Shown: positions 53,937-64,000, counted from the first letter of the stretch. The stretch: 64,000 bases of DNA from Gonatopus flavifemur (GCA_018340375.1 JAFFJZ010000012.1:8432001-8496000); one strand, 5' to 3'. Made by a program: numbers and translations. The notes: generated by a model from the sequence alone, not told the origin.

Positions 53937-54096
53937 GGGTGTCCCCGACAGCATCTGCACGGTGTGCACAGTGCAAGAAGCGGTGCTCAATCGTTTGAGA
54001 TTTTTTCTCTGGACCTATCAAATCAGAGCATGGAATGAATTATTGAGCACCGCTTACGGCACTGTGCATACTGTGCAGGTGCTGTCGGAAACACCC
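53937..54096. mobile_element. 160-bp foldback GGGTGTCCCCGACAGCA
   Basis: GGGTGTCCCCGACAGCATCTGC pairs with complement to 54096 in two pieces; inner arms GCACAGTGC and GCGGTGCTCAAT. It lies inside the dispersed repeat shared with 49780-50010. Confidence 0.7.
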
Positions 54097-54292
54097 ACGA
54101 TCAGAGGGTACGATAGCGAGTGCAACAATAGGCACTGCGCAGTCCTTGGTATACTACGTATACCGATTAGTGCCTAAAAACTGACGAAGAACAGACTAAA
54201 AGGCCCAGTGCATCAGCTTTTATGCTAATGGTCCCCACCAATTTCCAATACGGCAGACTTGTTCTGGCGAAATTAGAAAGATACACTTTGAC

Positions 54293-54510
54293 TACACTGA
54301 GAGAAGTGGAATGTAATGATTACCATGTACAAATAGTAATTAGGGGACAACTTCGCGAATTTGGTTTCGGATACTATAGAGAATCGTAGCAATGTTCATG
54401 CACATGGGAATGGTTACCATTTACATGAAGATGGATACCAAATAACCTGATTCTGTCATTCAACTACTATTTTCGCATGGTAATGGTTACAGTTCACTTC
54501 TCTCAGTGTA
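54293..54510. mobile_element. 218-bp TACACTGAGAG element
   Basis: TACACTGAGAGAAGTGGAAT and complement of TACACTGAGAGAAGTGAACT. TGGTAACCAT-type inner pairing. Member of the CACNGAG end family. Confidence 0.7.
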
Positions 54511-55037
54511 CGGAGATATTGATTGAACATCACCACATCGATTACATTTATGAAGAATAATGAAAATATTGAATTTTGATTCATTTCTTATTTTGTTAAT
54601 TCAGAATATATATTCAATCAGTTGTTTATTAGATTTATATAAAGGATTGAAAAAATATACATATATATGGAAAAAGAAGATTCCGTCACATCCGATTAAA
54701 AAACCCAAGAGAAATAGTAAGAATTAGCATCTTGATAGCGATTAGATCTACTGTACGTTACTTTGTACCGTCAACGAGGAATCTTACTTGACGTGCGATA
54801 AAAACAGAGTAGAGTGGGAAAGGATACATGCAGTACACTTGGTCTGATTCTTAATGAGTGGCGCTTAACGAATGATAGACACGCGATGAAAAACATCAAC
54901 AATGGAAAGCATCAACTAGATTCAGATCAAGGCCAGATATATTTACTTGCAATTCATATCTTTTACAAGATAACAATTCACCTCTGATTGGACAAATTCA
55001 CTTCTCATGTATTACTCTAATAATTCTACCCTGTTTT
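54511..55037. other. Unassigned intron sequence
   Basis: AT-rich, no gene or closed repeat seen. Confidence 0.4.
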
Positions 55038-55239
55038 CAGGGCCGCATCTGGAAATTCTTCGTCCCTGGGCCAGATATATAGTACCGCTCCCAAAGGGGG
55101 GAAATTGTCGGAATTATACATAATTTATCAATAATTCGATGTAGTTTATATATAAGTTTTATATCAGTATATATAAATTATATCGTGATACCGCCTCTAG
55201 GCCATGGCCTAGGTTGACCTAGGCGCAGATGCGCCACTG
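55038..55239. mobile_element. 202-bp hAT-like MITE CAGGGCCGCATCTGG
   Basis: CAGGGCCGCATCTGG at the left and complement of CAGTGGCGCATCTGCGCC at the right. Flanks CCTGTTTT and CCTATTTC match 6 of 8. Confidence 0.6.
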
Positions 55240-55393
55240 CCTATTTCGATCTTTCGCTCCAACGTGTATGATTGGAATTACCCGTCAATCTAGTACATAT
55301 TCATATAATAATCCTTTCGTCTAACAATTGATTCTCTGTCCGTCAATCCTAGAACACATAACTTTTACTTTAATCGAGTTGATGCATGGTGAT

Positions 55394-55517
55394 CAGTGAT
55401 GCCAGAAATTTTAAGATCCACCGGTCTTCATCCAATCAAATACTTATGTTAATTGAAAAAATTGGACCAATATATTCCGGTCTCGGCTCTCTTGTTTCTT
55501 TGTTTCTGGCAACACAG
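55394..55517. mobile_element. 124-bp CAGTGATGCC MITE, 8-bp duplication
   Basis: CAGTGATGCCAGAAATTTTA and complement of CTGTGTTGCCAGAAACAAAG. Flanks ATGGTGAT and ATCGTGAT match 7 of 8. Confidence 0.75.
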
Positions 55518-55927
55518 ATCGTGATGTAACGAAGTCTCCTATCTATTCTTATCTATTTTTGAAGACTCTTGCAGGAGCAATCTCTTTCGTTTACATTCGC
55601 TGTCAGGATTAATAATGAAAATGGATATCCTAGAATCAGAAAGAAGAAAAATAATAAAACGCGAAAAGAATATTCGACGAAACTTGGCGGTGAGGTTCGG
55701 TGCCCTTCGATTTCATTCACTGTTATAAAAATCCTCATATTCAATACGACATCCTTTATAGAGTATCATTTCCATATTGAAGTTAATACCCAAGCAGCAA
55801 CAGAAGTTCAAAGTATATACAAAATAGAAACGTTCGTAGAATGTACGAATAAGATACGAAGAATATATAATGAAAGTTCATAGAATATTCGAAGGAGACT
55901 GTTTTAAATATACTTAGAACGTGCATA

Positions 55928-57217
55928 CAGGTTGGTTGAAAAGTTCCTGCGCTCACCAAGAGGTAGCACTGCTAGCTCAAAACTTTTTTTTCTCAAGTTG
56001 GTATATCTGTCCTGAGAACACATGCAAAGTTACAAGTCATTCTGTCAATTCATTCTTTGTTTACAAGCCATTTGAAGTTGACGTGTCATTGATTTTTCTT
56101 AATATGGAAAAAATTGAAAATCGTGCAGTCATTAGATTCTTTGTTTTGGAGGGTTTAAAAGCAAAGGAAATTTATGAACAATTGTTAGAAGTGTATAAGG
56201 AGTCCTCACCTTCAAAACGCACCGTTGAATTTTGGGCTGGTGAATTTAAACGTGGTCGTACTAGCCTTGAAGACGATCCACGCGAAGGACGACCAAAAAC
56301 TGCAACCACACCAGAAATCATTGTGCATGTGCATAATATGGTCAGTGAAGATCCAAGTTTGACTAAGCGTGAAATTGCTAATGCCATAGGCATCTCAGAC
56401 GAACGAGTACTCCATATTTTACATGAAAAATTACGTATGAAAAAACTGTTTGGAAAGTTAGTGCCGCACACGTTAACAATTCAACAAAAACTGGATCGAA
56501 AACAAATTTCTCAGCGTAATTTGGAGCGTTTTAAGCAGAATAAAACCGACTTCTTGCGTCGTTTTATAACTATGGATAAGACTTGGATCTACCACCATGA
56601 TCCTAAATTGAAACAAGAACGTTTATAGTGGACTGAAGCTGGTTGTTCAGCTCCAAAGCAGGTGAAGTCACAACGATCAGCAAAGAAGGTTATGGCATCA
56701 GTTTTTTGGGATGTAAAAGGAATTTTGTTCATTGATTATCTTCAGAAAGATAAAACAATCAACTCCGAATATTACTGCAGCCTTTTGGATCAGCTGGATG
56801 AAAAAATTCGTGAGAAAAGACCTGGTTTAAAGAAGAAAAAAATCATTTTTCATCAAGATAATGCACCTATTCACAAAAATGTTTTGACGATGGCTAAATT
56901 CAAATAACTCAAGTACGAATTGCTTGAACATCCACCGTATTCGCCAGATTTGGCTCCTAGCGACTACTATCTCTTCAGAAATCTCAAACAATTCCTTCGT
57001 GGAAAGTATTTTTCGTCGAATGAAGAGGCCATAGCAGCCGTAGACGGTTATTCTGCAGAGCTTCCGGGAAACCATTATAAGGATGGGATAAAATTATTGG
57101 AAGATCATTGGAACAAGTGTATTGAGCTTCTAGGAGATTATATTGAATAAAAAAATATATTTCGTAACAAAAACAGTATTCTTTGATTTCGAGCGCAGAA
57201 ACTTTTCAACCAACCTG
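55928..57217 (+). mobile_element. Full-length but inactivated mariner, TA target
   Basis: CAGGTTGGTTGAAAAGTTCC at 55928 and complement of CAGGTTGGTTGAAAAGTTTC ending at 57217, TA at 55926-55927 and 57218-57219. Third mariner lineage with complete ends. Confidence 0.92.
56104..57150 (+). pseudogene. Mariner transposase with two nonsense codons
   Basis: A single frame of 348 codons from MEKIENRAVIRFFVLEG to IELLGDYIE, broken only by TAG at 56626-56628 (after QERL) and TAA at 56905-56907 (after MAKFK). HTH segments, GRPKTATTPE and LVPHTL are present. The catalytic positions are TMDKTW, HQDNAPIH and APSDYY, with D34D spacing kept. Strong similarity in style to the widespread insect mariners with the ending SSNEEAIAAVDGY. 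Because only stops separate it from an open frame, its loss is moderately recent. Confidence 0.93.
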
Positions 57218-57399
57218 TAGTACATTCGAAATGTACGATATTCATTCGATCGACGTTCAATTAACGTACCGTCGTATATCCGATTACATACGTTCGATGA
57301 ATACGCATAGCACCTATGAAACAGTCTCATTCGAATGTGCATTGAACATATTCCGAATATTTGAAGAACGTTCATAGCATATTCTGGTGCTACTTGGGT

Positions 57400-58059
57400 A
57401 ATAGTTCTTGAATTCAATATCAATGATGAAATTTCAAAATTTCTTTGTGAAATGTTAACCATTGTTTATTCAATTTTACAAATATGTTATTGAAATTGAG
57501 AAGAGAATTCTCAACATTGAGAATTATATTATTGAATTCAATATTTCATTATGAAATTTACTAAACTGTTTATATGACAATCTTCATAATATTCTTACGA
57601 AGTTTCAGGCAGATTTTTCCAACAGTATTCTCTTAACGGGGAAGAATATCAAGATTTCAAACAGATTTCTTCTCGATTCGACGTTGTCGAGGATATCAGA
57701 ATCTATCTGTTTCTAATTGTCGTTGAAAACCCAAGTGTGATTGAATACGTGGCATTAGAAATTGAGAGTTGTAGCCTGATGTGGTTGATGAGTTATGGAT
57801 TCATATAGACGCAGTAAATAATGAAGACTATTTTCATTAATTTTTTTGATGGGTTCATATTACAGATATTGATATAAAAGTTGTTACGCTTGACAAATAT
57901 ACTTTAGAAATACATAAAAAAATTATTTTGATTCGGTTTAGTCACTTCTTATACATGAAAAAACAAAAGTCTTTAAAAACACGCTGTTGATGGAATCTTG
58001 AAGACGAATCATCTGAAAAAAAAATCCAAACGGTTTTAGATTCAATGTTTTAATGGCTA
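57400..58059. other. Unassigned intron sequence
   Basis: No gene or closed inverted repeat seen. Confidence 0.4.
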
Positions 58060-58326
58060 CACGGAGAAAAAGGTATCTTAAAAAGTACCAGAATTTATGG
58101 ATTTTTAGCGCTGGTCTGACCCGAGTCTCAATATTTACCTGAACAAACCTCTAAAAGTACCATAATATCTGGGACTTTTATAAGGAAGGTACCATACTTA
58201 TTCTGAAAAGTCCAAGAAATTATGGTACTTTTAGATATTCGTGCAAGTAAATATTCCGACTCGGGTCAGACCAGCGCTGAAAATCCATAAATTATGGTAA
58301 TTTTCAGGATATCTATTTTCTCAGTG
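58060..58326. mobile_element. 267-bp hairpin, CACGGAG/CACTGAG family, TA target
   Basis: CACGGAGAAAAAGGTATCTT and complement of CACTGAGAAAATAGATATCC. Arms share GCGCTGGTCTGACCCGAGTC. TA at 58058-58059 and 58327-58328; the right TA is shared with the next element. Confidence 0.85.
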
Positions 58327-58328
58327 TA

Positions 58329-59133
58329 CACAGTTGGAAATTTTGTGTTAAATTCAACACATTTCACATGTCCCAAACGGTCCACACATATTTTTGTGTC
58401 GATATCACATAATGTGTTTGTGTTAACTAGTAACTCAAGCTTAATGTAAATAATATAACACAAAAGGATTTCCGATCGTGTAAATTCAACACATAAATAC
58501 TGTCAAATGAAATCCAAAATAAGCATTGAATCAACAGTTCACAAGTGTAATTTATGGATTTTTTTACATCAATCAAATGTGAAAATCACACTTTTTTCGT
58601 GTTGAAACAATGCATAAGAATAAATTGAAAAAAACAGTACTCCATTGAGCATTGAACATGGATCGTCGGGACCGAATGTTGAAGCTGTATCACTCAAGCC
58701 ACTGCCGGTCCTTTGGTTGAGTGTACTTTCTTTGCGTATATCGACTCGCGCTCTATCTTCAAATTTACATATGTAGAAAACGAATTCCCATTAGAATGAA
58801 AGCTAAAACCAAAATGAATGAATAGTTCTTCCGACGACCACTAAAGTTACACGTACATAGAAGTTTCATAAAAAAAAATAGCTCCCACTACTGGCGATCT
58901 CCCTTTGGTAGTTGAAAATAACACAATTTTTATGTTCAATCTTGAGTTGAATAAAATTTGTGTCATTTTGACACTTTTTTTCACTTGTTTGAATGATTTG
59001 ACATTATAAATCAGTTGAGACCTGATTACACAAGGACTGTCTGTAGAAGTTGCACGTGTTTATGTTGAATATTTAACAGAAAATTCATGACACACGGATT
59101 TTTTAACACATTCACACAAAATTTTCAACTGTG
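58329..59133. mobile_element. 805-bp TA-flanked CACAGTTGGAAATTTTGTG element with tRNA-like segment
   Basis: CACAGTTGGAAATTTTGTGT and complement of CACAGTTGAAAATTTTGTGT, TA at 58327-58328 and 59134-59135. Interior rich in TGTGTTAA/TTAACACA words. Holds a tRNA-like module (58652-58705) comparable with that in 32147-33007. Confidence 0.75.
58652..58705 (-). repeat. tRNA-like SINE head, second copy
   Basis: Reverse strand GGCAGTGGCTTGAGTGATAC matches the A-box region of the copy at 32374-32433, followed by a weaker B-box area. The sequence upstream (58706-58790) also resembles 32434-32520. Confidence 0.4.
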
Positions 59134-59135
59134 TA

Positions 59136-59509
59136 TAGGGCATTTCATACAATTTTTGGTATTTGCACAAATAAAAAAGCGGTGAAAGTTTTTCGAAGGA
59201 AGGTGCTTTTTTAACTGGTTTTTTGCGATTAAAAAAATAGTACAAATGCATACTTCCAAAATCCTTTGATATGCGCTGCAGCTACGGGTTTAAGGAATAT
59301 GTGGTAAAAATTTCATGAAAATTGCTCTAGTGGTTTCTAAGATTTTATTAACAAGCCATCGAAAAATGTTGTCCCAAGAAAAATGCATTCAAAATTTTCT
59401 TCAATAAGAGATCATTTTTATTAATCATTTTTCATTTTTAATAAAAATCATCGTTGCCATTTTAAAGTTTGAAGTATCATACACGATCAGATCCAAAATT
59501 TGTCTCTAT
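59136..59509. other. Unassigned intron sequence
   Basis: AT-rich; nothing recognised. Confidence 0.4.
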
Positions 59510-59828
59510 CTGATCATCAGAGCAACCGAAAACATGCAACAGCATATTTTCTATTCTGCATCTGACAGACAGATAGCTTTGATAATTATCGATTTCAGAT
59601 CAAAATGACCCTTTTAAGCCACATTTGTTACTGCATATTTTTGCATATTTTATAGATGCGTGCATATTTTGGTATATTTTGTGAAAAAGTACATATTTCA
59701 GCATATTTGTATTTTTGTCAATGGAAATATATTTCACGGAGCATATCATTCACATTTCCAATCAACATTATCTCGAGTAGAATATTTTCATAAAATATTT
59801 TTTGTAATATCAGTTTATTATATTACGT

Positions 59829-60069
59829 CCCAATAAACATTTTTATGGATGTCTTCCGGAACACTCTAAGAGATATCCGAAAGAGATCTAAAAGATGTCT
59901 TACACAACAAATTTAGATATGTTTAAGATGTCTTCCTTCAAGATGTCTTTTATATATCTTAAAGATATCTTTCTACAAGATGTCTTAAACTTATCTAAAT
60001 TCGTTGCGTAAGACATCTTTTAGATCTCTTTGAGATATCTTTTAGACTGATCCAAAAATGTTTATTGGG
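59829..60069. mobile_element. 241-bp hairpin CCCAATAAACATTTTT
   Basis: CCCAATAAACATTTTTATGG and complement. Arms consist of AGATGTCTT/AAGACATCT and AGATATC words, so the hairpin is also internally repetitive. Confidence 0.8.
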
Positions 60070-60219
60070 GTATATTTTTTGAATATTAATTCATCGATTC
60101 ATTTATTTATTGGTTTATTCAATCATCTACTTATTCACAAGCTGAAATCACTGGTATATCAAAAATCCAAAACATATTGCTCTGAAAGATGATTGATTCA
60201 CCTTGATTTTGATATATTA

Positions 60220-60484
60220 CACAGTAAAGAATTTTACGTCAAATTCAACACACAAGCGAATGTTAACCATTTTTCTTCACACTCAACGTGGGTTAATTTG
60301 GACTCGAATAACATTTTAATGTGTTGAAAATGAATCGATCGAACAGCATTTGATCAGTGTGTTAAATGAACACCCAAAAGTGTTCAATATTCAACACTTG
60401 AATTTTAACACGTAGTTAAATATTCAACACTTGAATTTTGACACTTACTTCTTTTTTACACAATAACGGAATTTTTTTACTGTG
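60220..60484. mobile_element. 265-bp TA-flanked CACAGTAAAG element
   Basis: CACAGTAAAGAATTTTACG and CTGTG-ending complement, TA at 60218-60219 and 60485-60486. AATTCAACACTTGAATTTTAACAC-like words repeated in tandem at 60395-60450. Confidence 0.65.
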
Positions 60485-60580
60485 TAAAATATCATTTTCA
60501 ATCAACATCTCAATGAAAGATGAGTATTGAACTTTTCAAACACATACAAGTGATGAAAGATAGAAACCTAGTTTCCCAAT

Positions 60581-61885
60581 CAGGGTTGGCACTAATGGGC
60601 CCAACCCAATTGTCCCCACTGGGTTTTTTCGGGTAAACCCACGTTGAAAAAACCCATGAAAAACCCGTGAAAAACCCACTTTATACGAGGAAAATGAATT
60701 CAATAAAAGTAATATAATTGCAAACTTTTATTCAAGCATTTATTGTATCTTCATACATATTTGTTCAAAAAATGATTGTGTTGAAGAATTCAATACTATG
60801 AAATTATTGCACACATTCATTATATCAATTATATTCGAATTTCTACATTGGAATTGAATAAATGCCATGAGAAGGAAACCATTATTAAATTATACATCTT
60901 TTTCAAGTACACTTGTAAATTAAATTTCCAACTCTTGGTGATTGAATTAAGAATTCAGTAACATGTTATTGATTTTTCAATTTTCACTACATTCCATTGC
61001 TCATAATAGTATAGGGTGGTGACTGACATTTCAATTACATATGAATGAAAATTCAATTAATAAACTATACTGCTATGGATAATATAATATATAATGCAGT
61101 AAAGATTTAAAAATTCAATTAGATGTAACTGAATGTCTTATTGAATTAATAAAAATATGAAATCTCATTTACAAGTGCACTTGAAAAATGAATGAAATTT
61201 CAAGAAATTTTTAACAGTGATGTTACAGTTCAACATAGAAGCATTACGTTAAGATAATAAAAACATTTGGTTGAACTGTTTGAGACATGTTGAATATGTG
61301 AATTTAAACATAATGAAAATTCTCAACTGTATAATGACTTTTTATATGCCAAATATAATTTAATAATTCCAGAAAAATAACAACATGAAGTTGATGAATT
61401 AATTCATTCGATTTTGAATCCAGATCAATCCAATTCCAATCATTCACTGTGAAAAATTTTTTTCAATTGCCAATGTCTTGACAATATTGAAATTAGACGC
61501 CAAAAGTTAGTGATTGAATGATGTAATTCTTGATAGTTACTCTATGAAATATTCTTGAGAGCCATTCAATCAATTTCTGATATAAAAATCAGTCGAATCA
61601 AGTTTAATCAAAACATTACTAAACTGAAACTGAGAATAGTGCATTGAGACTTATAATTGTTTCCTTCCTGAAAAAATCTACGATTAAACAAATGATTTTC
61701 ATTCAAATGATTAAAAATAATTTGTTGAACAAAAAATTCTTTTATAAATTAATAAATAGAGTCAATGTAATAAAACCCAGAAAAACCCGGAAAAACCCAA
61801 TAAAGTCCTATAAAACCCGCAAAAACCCACAAAAACCCAGTGGGTTGAATTTTCAGAGGAAAAACCCGGGTTTTTGCCAACCCTG
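60581..61885 (+). mobile_element. 1305-bp hAT-like element copy 3, perfect 8-bp duplication
   Basis: Same element as 28760-30064 and same orientation. TTCCCAAT at 60573-60580 and 61886-61893. Near identity to the other copies indicates very recent spread. Confidence 0.93.
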
Positions 61886-61893
61886 TTCCCAAT

Positions 61894-62183
61894 TGTGATG
61901 TACATTTTTGCATTTAGCTTTTGATCGAAATCTATAAATCGAATCAATCAACGATTGCAATAAAATGTCAACATTATCCTGTCTCAGAAAATATGAAATA
62001 TCTATTCAGATTCAGGATGATTCAGAGGAATTCAGAGCAGTTCATCGTGATTCAGGAAAGTCCAAAAGAATTCAGAGACTGTTGGATTTGGAAAAATTAT
62101 GTGTCGAACTTTTTAGAAGGATTCAGGGAAATTGAGAAGAAAATAAATTGAATGAAATTTTTGGTTCAAAATTTCAGAGGCAT
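61894..62183. other. Composite interior: GATTCAGAGGA-rich sequence
   Basis: Degenerate repeats of GATTCAGAG(G/A) words, continuing at 62485-62740. No gene. Confidence 0.45.
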
Positions 62184-62468
62184 CACAGTAAAAAGTAAAA
62201 CTTGAAGTGATCCCAAATATCAGCTTAAAAATGCAGCCAAAAGTAGCGCCTATTCCAACTGAAAGCAAGTAATGAACAAGACTGAATTTCAGTTAATTCC
62301 ATCTTACTTTGGAATTAAGATAGAATTCCATCTTAATTTCCAAAGTAAGATGGAATTAACTGAAATTCAGTCTTGTTCATTACTTGCTTTCAGTTGGAAT
62401 AGGCGCTACTTTTGGCTGCATTTTTAAGCTGATATTTGGGATCACTTCAAGTTTCACTTTTTACTGTG
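62184..62468. mobile_element. 285-bp near-perfect hairpin CACAGTAAAAAGTAAAACTT
   Basis: Arms of about 130 bp, with only one or two differences seen by eye and a loop of roughly 15-20 bases around GATAGAATTCCATC. It has the shape of a very recent foldback or a hairpin-RNA template. Confidence 0.88.
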
Positions 62469-63004
62469 CTTTAGGGAATTTCATAGAGATTTGGAGACAG
62501 GTGAGTTGAGGAAAATTGTGCGTTGAACTTTTCAGAAGGATTCAGAGAGATTCGGAGGAGTCCAAGAAAATTCAGAGAGAAGTAAATTGAGTGAAAGTTT
62601 TGTTCCAAGATTCAGAGGGATTCCGGGAGTTTTCGAGGGATTCAGAGAAATTTCAGAAGATTCAGAGATAAATATGGGTTCAATTTTTGGTTGAAAATTT
62701 CAAAGGTAGCAAGTTTCAGAGACATTCGGAGACAGGTGAATATAAGAAAGAATCATGCATTGAACTTTTCAGAAAAATTATTCTTCTAAATATATTTTAT
62801 CCAATAGTTTTCGTTTTTTAAAAGCTAGCTTGAAGAAAATTTTTCAAGAGTGTCGAACATATTCCTTTTGAATGTTTTTCAGCAATCTTCCTCAAAATGT
62901 CTTCCAGAAGATGGAAACCATCGTATAAGATTTCTTTCAGGAATCTTCCTAAAGATCTTTTTTTGAAATTTCAAAATTTCGCTCGCCTAAATCTTGACTT
63001 GTGA
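62469..63004. repeat. Degenerate GATTCAGAG repeat region
   Basis: Words such as AGAAGGATTCAGAGAGATTC, AGGGATTCAGAG and GGAGACAGGTGA recur. Continuous with 61894-62183 before the hairpin inserted. Confidence 0.5.
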
Positions 63005-63258
63005 ATGGAGAAAAATAATGTTCTAAATATTACTACATTTTGTACTTAAGTAACAGTATAAGTGAAATAGTGTAATTTTTACAATACGGTGTAGTAAAAA
63101 TTCATGCTCAATGATTTGAAAAATCGTTCAATTTGGCGCAACATCACATCATAAAGCATGAATTTTCACCACACTGTGTTGTAAAAATTATATAATTCCA
63201 CTTATCCCGCTACTTTAGTAGAAAATGTAGTATTGAAAGCCACATTTCCCTCCGTGTA
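63005..63258. mobile_element. ~254-bp foldback, CACGGAG-like end
   Basis: GAATGGAGAAAAATAATG and CATTTCCCTCCGTG ends; inner arms TACTACATTTTGTAC/CTACTTTAGTAGAAAATG and TAATTTTTACAA/TTGTAAAAATTA. Confidence 0.6.
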
Positions 63259-63880
63259 AAAGACTTCAGTCAGGACGATATTTCACAATACCGAAGAATC
63301 GCATATTTTTGTGTCATTTGACGAAAGATATCCAAAATTGTGTTCGAAGGAGAAGTGGATTATTATAGATGATCTACCAATAAATCTTCTCAGATGATTC
63401 TTTTAAACTAATTTTTCATATGTTCCGCGTACATTCCAAGAATGTAAATTTCCCATATAATACACCTACTCGAACCATATTTTGAACCATCCATATATTT
63501 ACTCAATAAGATGTGAATTTTACAACTTTTTTTCTTCGATGTAAGAATTTGTGTTAAAAACCATCAAGTTTGAAATGTTCAACTAAATTCATGATGAATT
63601 TTATACACATGTGCTGGAAATTAATTTTCTATCCGTTGATCGGAATTTCCTGGTTACCGCATACAAAATAACGACGATTATTTTTTTACAGCGGAATATA
63701 TCTACATCTCTGGAAAACATATGATTTCATGTTGAAACTATGAAAACTGGTTTTCATAGTACATTTTTAGTATAAAAGACAATTTTTCAAGAGCATATTT
63801 TTTGAGCATAAAAACTAATTTTTGGAGCATATTATAAGCGCTTAAAACAACTTTTTTAGAGCATATTTTTGGTTGCCCTA
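63259..63880. other. Right part of the hAT-like composite
   Basis: AT-rich; ends in the GAGCATATTTTT subterminal repeats. 63889-64000 beyond it shows no feature. Confidence 0.45.
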
Positions 63881-64000
63881 CTGATCATATATGATATCCA
63901 GTGTGCCTTTCATGCATGAGCAAGTATTATCATATATGTGTTTATACATACATGAACATTGTCAGCATTCATGACTCCCGGGAGAAGAAAGTTTAGATCT

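Larger units (their letters stand above)
55798..57399. mobile_element. Foldback ACCCAAGCAGCA with a mariner in its loop
   Basis: ACCCAAGCAGCAACAGAAGT at the left, complement of ACCCAAGTAGCACCAGAATA at the right. Arms hold GAATATTCG/CGTTC words. The loop is occupied by the mariner 55928-57217. Confidence 0.7.
59518..63880. mobile_element. 4.36-kb hAT-like composite (CAGAGCAACC ends), perfect 8-bp duplication
   Basis: CAGAGCAACCGAAAACATGC at 59518 and complement of TAGGGCAACCAAAAATATGC ending at 63880. CTGATCAT at 59510-59517 and 63881-63888. GCATATTTT words are clustered near both ends (59545-59715, 63790-63865). About half its length is inserted elements (59829-60069, 60220-60484, 60581-61885, 62184-62468, 63005-63258). 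No transposase frame. Confidence 0.8.

Noticed and set aside
55569..55883. 104-codon frame upstream of the third mariner
   Set aside because: Spans the arm of the ACCCAAG foldback and has no recognisable domain.
5424..60069. CRISPR-like interpretation of spaced repeats
   Set aside because: Repeats are transposon ends or long tandem units in an animal genome; no short regularly spaced direct repeats with unique spacers exist.

Overview
The window is animal nuclear DNA, almost certainly from an insect and perhaps a hymenopteran. It is AT-rich, its genes have GT-AG introns, one of them over 21 kb long, and it holds at least six mariner-type transposase copies plus a LINE tail whose zinc-knuckle style is common in insects. 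The order is my inference; no gene here fixes the species.

Host genes are few. (1) Positions 1-2757 (+) are the 3' coding part of a large, low-complexity, probably nuclear protein. The frame is open to the window edge, so the true start lies upstream. (2) Four exons of a mitochondrial pyrimidine-nucleotide carrier (Rim2/SLC25A33/SLC25A36 type) lie at 12117-12157, 33391-33576, 33653-33933 and 42979-43097 (+). All splice phases fit. The exons for the rest of the carrier are not in the window, so the last intron exceeds 20.9 kb. (3) A peroxiredoxin-5-like gene lies antisense inside Rim2 intron 3. Its first exon (42409 to 41372 or so) is split by a 901-bp TA-flanked element exactly inside the conserved GVPGAF motif, its last exon is at 34552-34370, and the exon with the peroxidatic cysteine was not found. 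It looks broken.

Nearly everything else is transposon. 4.4-11.0 kb is a pile of short foldback elements inserted in one another; many can be dated relative to each other by intact target duplications. Intron 1 of Rim2 (12.2-33.4 kb) holds a giant foldback whose arms are tandem arrays of a ~164-bp unit (14.5-17.7 kb), an intact mariner (18.0-19.4 kb), a three-deep nest ending in a 1.3-kb hAT-like element (20.6-22.4 kb), LINE pieces, an LTR-like stretch with a possible tRNA-Arg primer site (25.2-25.6 kb) and a 3.8-kb TA-flanked element. Intron 3 (33.9-43.0 kb) holds broken mariners and hAT-like and TA-flanked elements. 45.0-64.0 kb, the start of intron 4, holds a 2.6-kb foldback, a second intact mariner, a degenerate mariner inside a foldback, and a 4.4-kb hAT-like composite.

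Four signals stand out: three nearly identical 1.3-kb elements (20880-22183, 28760-30064, 60581-61885) with 8-bp duplications but no transposase, so a source enzyme is or was recently active; two full-length mariner frames; the tandem-armed foldback; and the Prx5 exon interrupted at a conserved motif. Many hairpins begin with a few shared ends (CACNGAG with TA duplications; CAGTGNTGCC, CAGGG and GGTAGGG with 8-9 bp duplications), which points to a small number of transposase families driving most of the local growth.
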